NCBI GenBank assembly: GCA_022605955.1
Contig: JAKCOZ010000014.1
Span: 17,614,001-17,678,000 of the forward strand
From: Rallus limicola
Taxonomy: Eukaryota; Chordata; Aves; Gruiformes; Rallidae
DNA length: 64,000 bases
Direction of reading: 5' to 3'
Below are positions 10,923 to 21,020 of the stretch, piece after piece. The notes beneath the pieces were generated by a model. The model was given only the letters and a program-made list of their open reading frames with translations, ran no database searches and had not been told where the DNA came from. Position numbers and translations under genes: made by a program. The number at the start of each line of letters is the position of its first letter. The first letter of the stretch is position 1.

Positions 10923-13280
10923 GCGTCTATGATAGGTCCATGCAACGCCATCAAGAGGGCTTCTGATAACTGTGACATCCTGAAGGCAGACCTTACTCTT
11001 TGGAGAACTTAGAAAAGCAAAGGGTGTACACTTTGAGGATAATTGTGGAAGTAGATGTGAACTGCTCTTTCTTAGATCTGCGAAGAAGAATCCATTCCAA
11101 AGACTGCTAAAAGATCTAAGTATAAAGGTGTGATAAATATAAGAAAATGCTGCACTTAGGATGTTGTGAAGAAAGATGGTAACAATAGTTTGCATGTTCC
11201 AAGCAGCAGGAAATAAATCACAGCAGACAATGTGGCACTTGTTGAACAAGAACGCAGAATTCTTGCTTGGAGGAATCTTGCTGCACGTTAATCATCTTTT
11301 TATTAGCATGCCCTGAAGCTTTTTGGGATATAAATTTTGCAAAATAACACCTGGATTGTAGAAGTAGGCCATAGAATTAAGAAACAAATCACACAAACTT
11401 GAAAGCACAAAGTTGCACTTAAACCCTGTGTAGTAAAGAAGAGCACACCTGCTTCCTTTTTATGGGGCACATGTTAATACCTTCTAGTTGACCAGCTTGT
11501 AGGAAGCAGAGAGTGAAGACTGTGGTGGTGGAATTTACACTGGGTGAGTAACTCCTGGGGGTGTCACAGCTCTCTGAGTTGTAAGTAAGGAGCTTCTGCA
11601 GTTGCTAATTTGTAAGGCATTCATTGAACATCACAGGACAGTATAGTACTAAAAGGATCAAGGCTGTGTTTCCCTGATTGAGAATTCAACAATGATTGGA
11701 GATGGAAGAACTTCTAGGGTGTGTTACCTTTTACTCTCATTTGCTGCAGAGCCAGGAATAATATACTTGAAAACTTTCAGTGATGTAGGTTTTTTTCTTC
11801 TTTTCAGAATGGTTCATAGAGGAGAGAAAGCAGTCAGAAATAACATCATGAGGTCTGAGTGCTTCATGGGATGGAAGTGACGTGTCTTTCGCCTGTTTCC
11901 TCTTTCCATTACCATTTTTTCAGCTTCTGTATTTCAGTCTCCTGGTCTGTGTTTGACAGACTCACAAAGAAAAAGGGTTCTCCATTCACTGTTAGCTTTG
12001 CCTCAATGCTTATCATCTGTTCTTCTCCATTTTTTCTTTAATTTAAGGCACTGTTGGTATTTTTTTTTCCCATCAGACATAATGAATGGCTAGGAGCTGT
12101 CAGTTCTTTTGGACTCTTTTGTCTTCTATTCATCATTATGTCTTCATTGTCCTCTTTAATTTAGCTGCGATGTTGAGAGGATCACTTACTATGAAAGACA
12201 ATGTTGCTAGCTGTCCATAAGGATTTTACACATCTATTAATCATCCTGTGTAAAATAAACTATATGTGAAATACTGTGCACTAAAGAGGGTAAAACATGT
12301 TAAATCCATTTCAGACACCAAATTCTTAGAAGATACTTGCAAACACAGGGATCTGAGGCTAGGTCTGTGGCACCTTTTCTGGATAGAAATTTCTATCAGC
12401 TTTTGAAGACGGGTCTTCCTAAACTAAAATGGATTTGACTAGAAATTTGCACTAGCTTTATTATTTTGTTTCAAAACATATCAGTAGGTACAGCAATATG
12501 AATTCCAATATAGGAAAAAAAAACCCAAAAGTCATAATTATACCTCTCTTTCCTAGTTTTCAAAGGACAGACAGTGGGTGTTGAAAGTAATTGGGAATAT
12601 GCCCATTTCCTTAGAGACCTAAACGAGGATCTAGGAAATTAAGGTTAAGATTTATTTTTAAATCTTGTAATTGTAACAGGTAATTCCCTCAAATACTCAG
12701 AATGGCTTATCAAATATTAAACCATAGTGTGTTTTAAAGTTATTTTTTTGGAGAAACGTTCTCCTGAGAAAACTCAAGGAATAGAGGATAAAATGGATAC
12801 AAAACTCAGGTACACAGATTAGATTTGGGATTATTACACATTTTCCAAATATTGTTGTGGGTTTGGGTTTTTTTCCTAGCACCACTTCTGTTTCTGTTTG
12901 CTCTTTGTACTTTTTCCTTCTTGTAAGTGACAGTTGGTGCATTTAAACCAGGTGGTGAAACTCTGGTTTTACATTAATCTGCCCAAGGTCAGGAACTGGC
13001 TGCGTGTCTTGCGGTTTCAAGCTGCACGTGCCACAACTCTGTTAATCTCTTAGTGACTGAAACTAAATATTCAAATCCTTAAGAAAACATGGCTGGTAAA
13101 CTGGAGCGCTCTCAGCTCCAAGCCACTCGATATGTATGTAACCTTTCATGCTCATGATAAATAAATGAATTCATTGCAGAAGACTTTCAAAAGTCTTTCA
13201 TAAGCTAAGGACTACAAAAAAACCCAGGCACTCCCAGGTAAAGGCCACACTTTTTGGCTTAAGTGTATCTCCATGGCTGT

Positions 13281-13304
13281 GAGGTAGTACCTTGAGGTAG
13301 TACC
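13281..13304. repeat. 13-bp direct tandem repeat
   Basis: GAGGTAGTACCTT is followed directly by GAGGTAGTACCAA. It resembles the let-7 start only superficially. Confidence 0.8.
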
Positions 13305-13497
13305 AATCTTGGACATGGGTTGGTACTCAGAAAGGAGTTTTCCTCTGCAGCTTTTCAAATGTGCAACCATGAATCTTTGCCTTCTCTTCTTAAAGGCTTT
13401 CTGTGACTGAACTGTGACTGGAAACTGCTGAAGTTAGTATTTATATTGAAACTGTGGCAACTGCAGAAGCAGTTATATGCAATAGGGATAGAGTTCT

Positions 13498-13525
13498 TAT
13501 AATAATAATAATGATAACAATAATT
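13498..13525. repeat. AAT trinucleotide microsatellite
   Basis: TTATAATAATAATAATGATAACAATAA is a short imperfect AAT repeat just upstream of the ancient CR1 relic. Confidence 0.7.
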
Positions 13526-13559
13526 TTACCCTTCACTGCCATCTCTCAGAAATGTCATG

Positions 13560-14065
13560 TAAATGATTGGGTGGTAAAATGGCAGATGAAATTCAGTGTT
13601 GATAATTGCGGTCACATACACAAGTGGAAAACTGTCCTAGCTTACATATACCTAAGGATGGAATCCAGGTGAGTTATTGCCACTCAGGGATTTGCAGCAG
13701 GCAGCTCCATAAAACAGTGGAGTAAAGCTCAGCAGCAGTCACAAAGGCAAAGAGAATTGTAGGCAGAATTGAGAAAAGGGAAGAAATAGGAAACAGCACT
13801 GTCCAATACAAAAATCAGGTATGCACCCAAGTTATGATGGCTGCATGCAACTTTGTTCCCTGCTCCTCAGATCTGAACTGGAAGGGTTATGTACAGCTTG
13901 AGGAATGATGGTTATCAGACTCAAGGTCTGTCTTCTGTATGAAAGAGAAAAAAAAAAAGAAAAGATGACAATTCCTCAGCTTGAAAAAGAGATTCTCAGT
14001 GTTTTAATGCAAGACTAAAATTGTGTATGACAGAGAGGGGAGAAGCAAGGAATAATTATTGTCAA
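13560..14065 (+). mobile_element. Ancient CR1-type LINE fragment (reverse-transcriptase 3' region)
   Basis: The plus strand encodes a decayed C-terminal part of a CR1 reverse-transcriptase ORF. The peptide WVVKWQMKFSVDNCGHIH at about 13569-13622 matches the conserved CR1 motif W..KWQM.FN..KC...H. Downstream, GCTCAGCAGCAGTCACAAAG with GAGAATTGTAGGCAG (about 13726-13766) corresponds to the CR1 block encoding S.CAAAV.KA.R..G.I. Later pieces near 13875-14065 still follow the element's order (a 'GGAAAAGGTACAGAG'-like stretch, then ATGACAGAGAG), but frameshifts and stops abound. It is much more diverged than the other CR1 copies here and resembles reptile or crocodile-type CR1 or L3 lineages. It is a dead relic. 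Confidence 0.7.
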
Positions 14066-14649
14066 ATTAAAGAAATATGGCAGTGCAGATACAGTATCCA
14101 GCTGAGGGTTGCTCGAAATGGAGCAAGCATTCCAAGGTGTAAGGATTACTTTACATGTGTTGTTTCATGTGCTGTTTCCTTATGGTCCTGTTAACAGTTA
14201 ATGTTAAAGACAGTACTGTGTTTGCTGAAGCTTTCACATAGGTAGGTGCAGCAGTCACTCCTCAGTCCTTAGGTCTGGATTCAGGCGCTTAGAAGGCTGG
14301 TTCATCTGCCTGAACTTTGTGCAGCATTGCTAGTCTTTGCAAGTAGCCTCTGTCTTTGGAAACCCATCACTGGTGTGATTTGGCTTCCAAAGGTGTACAA
14401 ATAAATCCCATAAAATATCTATTGCCCTTACACTGAGAGGTTGTAAGCTCATGGCAACATCTGTTTTATGCATCTTCACTGAGTTTTCCATGTATAACTT
14501 CATGGCCGTGTAGTCAAAAAGATAATTCTTATAACTGAGGACAACAGAAGAATATTTTCCAGTGCTAATCTTTCTTTGTTCCCCATACACACATTAGTTT
14601 CTATTTCTTAGCACAGGGTAAGACCTCTCAACAACCTCTCAATTTCCAA

Positions 14650-14834
14650 GTGACAGATGATAGGATGAGGGGAAATGGATTCAAGCTAAGCATGGGCAGG
14701 TTTAGGCTGCCCAGGGAGGCACCACCAACCCTGGATGTATTTAAAAGACAAGTAGAGGAGGCGCTCAGGAATATGATTCAGTACGGTTGGACTCAATGAT
14801 CTCAAAGGCCTTTTCCAACCTAGTGATTCTGTAA
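14650..14834 (+). mobile_element. CR1 LINE 3' tail, internally deleted
   Basis: The fragment starts in the CR1 block GTGACAG..AGGATGAGGGGAAATGG..TCAAG and runs through CAGGTTTAGG, then jumps to GCTGCCCAGGGAGGC. It ends with GGTTGGACTCAATGATCTCAAAGG, CCTTTTCCAACC and GTGATTCTGT, the diagnostic avian CR1 3' end. The jump between the two blocks near 14706 marks an internal deletion of the usual intervening part. It lies on the same strand as the ancient CR1 fragment ending about 585 bp upstream but appears younger and is probably a separate insertion. Confidence 0.85.
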
Positions 14835-16456
14835 ATTACTCCTGTCCAATAATATACACAAAACCATACCATTTTAACCGCAACACCAGAATTTATTAGC
14901 AAATACTTTTATACATTGTGTGTAGCATTAACACGGAGATGGAAGAGAAATTAAAAAATTGTGGTTCACAGCCCAAACCTATGCCAATGCAATTGCCAAG
15001 CACCATTCAAACTATATAAAGTAAATAATGGGGATTAAAAGTTGCAATTTCTGATTTTTTTCTCTTTTTCATGGTATTTTTGTGCTTTCAGATGGGACAG
15101 TGCTTGTAAATCCTGTTTTGACACAAACTTACAAGCAGAGTCCTTGGGAATATGGGATCTACGTTGTCAGCAGCTTATGTAGTTCTCTTCTTTCCTGCAT
15201 ATATTTTTATTAATATCTTAATGGATGATAAACCTATACTTTGTGTACACATCTTGGAAAAGTGCTGTAATAGACTATATGACGGTTTTTGTGTCTGCTT
15301 TGTTGTTTAGTAAAACTTAAGAAGAAAGGGGTGAGCAGAAGTCCCTCAGCAAGTTTTCACAATAAGTCAGTGGCATGAGGCTAATTCTGATTTTGATTTT
15401 AAAAACAATAAATGAATTCACAGATTACTGCTTTCATTTAGGAAAAAAAAACCCTACCTTGAAAATACTGACATTTCTACAAGTTACTCAGATGATTTTA
15501 AGGCCCAGTTTTTAAAGGAAAGGAAATCAGGGGAGAATCCATAAATGTAGTGCTTGTGCACTTAAATATCCATAGCGAGTAAACTCAAGCCTCTTTTCTT
15601 ACAGAACACAGGCAAGAAAAGTCTTGATCCTTTTCAGGCTTCCACATAAAAGTCATAGTTCTGTTTTCACAAAGTCTTCAGCATTTACTCAGTTCAAAGG
15701 TGTTATTCATTGGTTGTCTTCAAGATTGCATTATAAATAAGTTCTGAAGAATTTATGTGAGGGCATGTTAAAATGACTCAGAAATGTCCCTGGGAGTTTG
15801 GAAGATGAAATTATGTTGAAGTGAAAACTAGGGGATACTGCATGCTATTTAATATTGACAAGAGGAATTTTAGGAGCATGATCTCAGTGTCCTATCTTTC
15901 AAAGCTGGTTATGAATCTTTACTAAATGCTTTTTTATGGAATGAAGAGCTTAAATGCTGTGTTGTCTTTGGGTACTTGATGAGACATTACTCACAGCAGT
16001 GCTTTGGGGCCACATTTGCTTTTCACTTCTGATTTATGCATTTATTTTCCTCACACTGTGAATAATTAATATTGGCATGATTGGGATTTACTTTTCCATA
16101 ATATTTTTAAAACTGAGGTGAATAATATCCATGACAAGTATTTGAAAATACCATCTGAGGACACAGAAAATGTTATTAGTCACTCCTCAAGTGGGCAAAG
16201 GCAGAGGGAAATGTTCAGATATTTCTGTTGCCTTCTATGCTACCATTTCAGCACAGTTTGGGATCTCCTGCACACACACACACCCCTTTGATACCACTGA
16301 AGTTTAGATTGGGAAATGAGGGTGTACTTTGTCCTTGCTGTACTTCTTGAGAGATGAGAAGAGGTGAAACTTGGAGAAGAGACTCCAGCCCAGTGTGCTC
16401 AACACAATACATGTATTTTGAAATAAATTATTTTCTTCTCTTGATTTCTTTGACAG

Positions 16457-16538
16457 AATCATGAATAAACTGGCAGACCAGCAGGACCACATGATACCAT
16501 GAAGAGAAGCTTACAGGTCCTCTATTGCCAACTGTTTA
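16457..16538 (+). CDS. Candidate 5' coding exon, unrecognised
   Basis: A strong acceptor (CTCTTGATTTCTTTGACAG) and a perfect donor core (TTTA|GTAAGT) bound 82 bp. An ATG at 16499 would encode MKRSLQVLYCQLF before the donor, leaving phase 1. A short basic start followed by hydrophobic residues could be the beginning of a signal peptide. An earlier ATG at 16461 opens a 13-codon upstream frame that ends at TGA in the ATGA overlap with the second start. I recognise no family from so few residues, and it may be a decoy exon. Confidence 0.18.
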
Positions 16539-18282
16539 GTAAGTGATTTTTTTCTTCTATTCATTTTTTTTTTTTTGTAAGAAAGGAACAATTTGAATCC
16601 TTAGATAAAATAGTCATTTTTATGCAGGACATGATTCAGGGAGGTGTTTTATCATGTGCCTTGCATCAGGTACCTAGAGGAACCATATGGAAGTTAAATT
16701 ATTTTGTTAACTGAGATGTTCAGTTACTTCAACTCTTTTTTTTTTTTTAATTAAATGTATCAGCTGATTCTGCAGAGTCTTGTAGAAGAGCAGAAGTGTT
16801 TTGCTGTGCCTTGCAACTGTGGACACCCTCAGAAAAAAAAATTAGGTGTAGAAGTAGAGGATGGTGACTTGAAGAAATAATGCAACATCTTTGTAATCAT
16901 GCTTTTTATCTAGTCTCACTGGACAAAAGGGATCTATTCCACTTGGCTTTCTGGTGGTGAGGGAGGGAAAGCTCACACTGACCAAAATGTCACTTTCTGG
17001 GGTGACTAGCTTCTTTTTTCAGAGTTTGGGCTTTTGGGAGAGTCCAATATGAAAGTCCAGTGAAAAGACTCAGGTGAAACTTAGGCTGTGTAGGTGGGGG
17101 CTGCCTCCCCTGTTCATAGAAGGGTTTAGGTGTAAAACAGTATTGATAATATTTGGGCATTTCCATAGAAATTTTTTGTGATGTTGACAATTTTCAGTGT
17201 CAACATCACAAGTGACAACTTTTCTTCAAAATTTTAGGGATTAAATAAAATAAGAATAGATGAAATGTAAGAGTAATCGCTGTCGTACATTTTACAAAGG
17301 AAATTGCTAATTTATGTAAGAATCTAAAGTAGGGGTTTTAATATTGTCTTTACAATTCAGCAGAGTTTCTGACTTGAAGATGCATGTTTTTGTAGTTGAT
17401 TTTGTATGGATTTCTCTTATTCTGATCCAAGCAAGGCAGGAAAAAAACCCTTGTGCTTAGTGTGCATAGAATGAGCAGTGCAAGGACTATTACTTTTTTT
17501 TGGGCACGTGTGAAAATTATGTCTCACAAATATTTTATCAGCCATTACAGAAGCCTAGTTAATATTGTGTCTTTGCTTTGCTCTTTGCCATCAGGGTATA
17601 AAGCAAGACATTATTTTGTTTTGCTGGATTGGCTGGTGTTCCTGTCCTTATTTGCAGCTTCTCCTATGACATAGGAGACAGTCAGCTATGTCTTTATGAT
17701 ATCTGAGGGGAGGCTCTGGAGGTGCACCCGAGATCATTTTGTTCCTCTGAACATAAAGCTAGGCCAGATGTGCCTAGGTGACCTGCCCAGCAGCACACCT
17801 TTGGCTCCCAGGGGTTGGGTTCCTGGCTGAAGCGTGATGAAGGAAGAGCTCCTCAGGGAGGGCTGTAAACCAAAAACCCCCTGACAGCTCGGGGGGTTGT
17901 GGTAGTTTTACAGTACCTAAGGACCAAGAATGCTTTATTGCATTTTGACATGTTCCTGCATGTTGAATAGTAACTTAATTCTAACATTATCTCAGTTGCT
18001 GGACCAGTATTAGTGTCATTGTAATGAAAATATGAAACTGAACTATATGAATACATTTCTACTGACATGGTAAGGAATAAAAGCAACTTATATGCTACAT
18101 TCAACCTATCAGAGTGGATCTTTCTGTAATTTTTTTTTTTTTTAATATCATGCTTCCCTGCTTGGCAACATTCCCCATTGCTATCCCTGCTGCTTTAAGC
18201 TGTATTTTTCAGGGCAATATGTTTAAGATACAGGCAGCAAATATAGAAACACTGAAAATTAAGAGGAAAAGACTGAGCAAAC

Positions 18283-18367
18283 TATAGATATACATATATA
18301 TACACACACAAGCATATATGTATATATTTATATATATACACACACAAACAAATATATATATATATTA
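18283..18367. repeat. TA/CA compound microsatellite
   Basis: Alternating TATATA and CACACA tracts with small interruptions run for about 85 bp. The minus-strand open frame at 18282-18494 covering it is low-complexity and not a gene. Confidence 0.9.
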
Positions 18368-18774
18368 TGAATAAGCAATGATATTGTGAACTCACAATAT
18401 AATTTGAAAATATGGATTCTGAACATCTAACTGCTTTATTCCTCTGAGCACAACAAAAATGTGTACTAAATGTAGTTATCATTAAAAAATGCAACAGCTG
18501 TTAACAATGTAAGATATATTTTTGGCACCTGGGATGAGTTCTATCACTGGATGTTTGGCTGGCTGGTTAGTAAGAAGCGTACAGCAAGATCCACCTAGTT
18601 ACATAATTCCTATTAAATCAGTGTCCTTTCAGAAGCCCTGTAGCTGTGGTACTTAAGCTCACTTTTTCCCCATTTACACCTTGATACTAAAAACAGTCTC
18701 CAGAGTGCATTCTGCAAACAAGGAGGAAGAAATTACTTTAATGTGTTTCCTGTGACTGTTCTTTGTGCTATCAG

Positions 18775-18955
18775 ACGGACCTGCAGCATGGTTGTCTTTG
18801 TTTCATTTGCACAAAAGAGGGAAAATTTCTGCTCCTATACAGAGAAGAAAAAAACCCTGAACCTTCTGAGAAAGTGTCAAAAGAGGATGTTCTACTTTGT
18901 ACTGATTCACCAAAGTCCTATGCCTGTCTGTCTTTCTCATCTGCAACTGCAACAA
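18775..18955 (+). CDS. Candidate internal coding exon, unrecognised
   Basis: A well-formed acceptor (TGTTCTTTGTGCTATCAG) and donor (CAACAA|GTGAGT) enclose 181 bp that is open in two frames. Frame 0 begins TDLQHGCLCFICTKEGKF and would leave the exon in phase 1. The alternative begins with a split codon then RTCSMVVFVSFAQ and would exit in phase 0, matching the entry phase of the candidate at 24191. Neither peptide shows a domain I recognise. Two open frames at once weakens the case for coding. Confidence 0.25.
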
Positions 18956-20377
18956 GTGAGTCCATGGTGCAGCCTCTCACCATGGCAAATGGCAGCATTT
19001 TCATCTTGTCTGTCATGTTATGAGTGATTAATTGAGGCTTAGGGCTGTGTAGAGAAGTGCCCTGTGTGTGTACTCTCATGAGTCAAAAACTAGGATGGCT
19101 TGAACAAGGTGGTGGTGGTTTTTGAAGGAACAGTCATCAGCTGGAGAGACACAGCTCCATGCTTGTGTGAGTGTGCCTGTGGCTGAGAAACATAGGAAGA
19201 AGTAGTTTCATCTCCAGTCTGGTGTGTTGCTATGAGGCTTGTCACATCTTGGTTGAGTCCCAGCTGTGCCACTGGGCCAGTAGTGGCTAAACTCTTCTGT
19301 GTATTTATTTCCACCTCTGTTCCTTTGCTCTGTGTTCAGTTGTGTATGTGCAGTGTCACAGACAGCAGGACCCTCATACTTATGGGACTGCTTGGCTTTG
19401 GGGCTAGAAAAAAAGACTTAATGTAGGTATCAGTCTGATTTACAGACTAGTGGGATTTGTTAGCTGTATTTTTAGAAGTCAGATCTGTATCTAAATAAGA
19501 TTTTAAATTATCATGCATCTTTTTTCTTGGTGAATTTTAGAGGAGTTATGTAACCAGTCTATTGCCATCCGTATTCTTCTGCTGTGCTTTCCAAAAAGAG
19601 CATATTACATCCATTTATGCTGATCAAGAATAGTAAATGAAAATGGCCCTAGCAGCAGCTGCTGTTTTGAATATGGTTGTAGCTGGCTTGAGTCTGATCC
19701 CAGTTGCCAAGAGGTAGGCTTCATAAAAATTGCGGTGCTACATTTGGCCCAGGACAGGCAATGCTGCTTTACCTCTAGTCATTCATCAGTTATGAATATG
19801 TAATTAAAGATGTGATCTAACTGTAAAGAAGCGGTGCTTTCAAAATGTATCGTCAAAGATTGTGTTTATCTGAAATCTCTAAGACATTTTAAAAAACACA
19901 TAGAAAGATTAAAATAAAAAATTTGGAAGACGTTTCTTAGAGAGAGCTTTTTTAAGTCACTAGCTAGACTGAGTTGATGAGGACCAATTAAAGCAAAACA
20001 TGTGTCCACAATTTGCTGCCATTTGTTCTAGGCACATCTTTATGGATGAAGTTTGTTGCCTCTGTAATGATGAAGATGCAAATGCCTTTCCCATGAGGCT
20101 GAGCGATCTCCATTTTTTATAAAGACCTAATGTGATGATTTAAGCCCTACAGCATGAACCACAATATGTCTGCATTTTCTGTAATAAAACATGCACATTA
20201 TAATTTACCATGCATGCACTGTTTCACTAAGGGCTTCAGAGTTGCATATAAAATAGAGAAAAATGTGGAAAAAGGTAACCGGTGAAGCCTGTGGTATGTG
20301 AGCTGTTTCTGAGACTTACTTCATCAGATATTTATTTTTCTGAAAAATGGGAGGACTTTTGTATTTTGTTTACTTAC

Positions 20378-20499
20378 AGCACCAGTGTCTGTATGAGGAC
20401 CTGTCACCATAGCATCTGGAAATAAATGCCAATCTGAGTGTTTCTTCATGCCATTATCACTTAGTCCGTTCCCAAGCATCACGCTTTCATCTCCGAGGC
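20378..20499 (-). CDS. Candidate internal coding exon on the minus strand, unrecognised
   Basis: On the minus strand an acceptor-like TTACTGGGCATTGTGCCAG precedes 122 bp that end at a perfect donor (GGTGCT|GTAAGT). The open frame (phase 1 to phase 0) includes LGNGLSDNGMKKHSDWHL and PDAMVTGPHTDTGA. The pyrimidine tract is weak. The interval retains several CpG sites, which could mean selection on protein or on a noncoding element. No family is recognised. Confidence 0.22.
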
Positions 20500-20839
20500 C
20501 TGGCACAATGCCCAGTAATATCAATAGAGAGAGTCTCCTATGCACAGGCTTGCACCGCTCCGGAGCAAACAGAGCAGGGAGTTGGCCCTGTCTTAGAACA
20601 CAGGCTGCCACGCATCTTGCGTCCCCTTGCTGTGGATGCAGCTCGCCCTTCTTGGTTTTAACTGGCAGCCTGTGTGCCTTTTGGTTCAGTCTCTCACCAT
20701 GAAGTTAGCACAAGGCAGGGCTCCGTTCCAGTGTGAGGCAAGTCCGGGGGCTCATCCCTCTTTTCATAAATATTTGATAAGCAATGTGAGTTTGTCAAAT
20801 TCCTGTTTTTTTAAAGGCCCAATTCTCAGGGCCTTCTGA

Positions 20840-21010
20840 AAGGTGCTGAGTGGCATTATCTCTTAATGCCTATTGCCTCCAACAGGAGCCAACAGCCACT
20901 GACTCCTGTTTCTATTGCCAAGTACCGTCTGTGAATAATTACGCGGTATTAATAAGAGGGTGCGCACTGATGGCTCGTTTATACAATTATACATGGCTCA
21001 TTTATAGCAA
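20840..21010. promoter_or_regulatory. Possible conserved noncoding element
   Basis: This block contains a structured core (direct repeats CTATTGCC flanking an 8-bp inverted repeat at 20870-20919), then AATAATTACGCGGTATTAATAA-like sequence with retained CpGs and TTTATACAATTATACATGG. Homeodomain-like ATTA cores and preserved CpG sites resemble developmental enhancers. No conservation data were available, so this is inference only. Confidence 0.25.
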
Positions 21011-21020
21011 GGGGGGGGGG
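21011..21020. repeat. 10-base G homopolymer
   Basis: Ten consecutive G within otherwise unique sequence. Confidence 0.9.

Larger units (their letters stand above)
10923..13559. other. Unique sequence, no gene recognised
   Basis: AT-rich sequence downstream of the solo LTR, with no repeat or gene signature that I can support. A good acceptor near 11806 is followed by stops or lacks a donor. Confidence 0.5.

Noticed and set aside
13281..13304. let-7-like words (TGAGGTAGTA twice)
   Set aside because: Only the first ten bases match and no precursor hairpin is present. It is a simple 13-bp tandem repeat.
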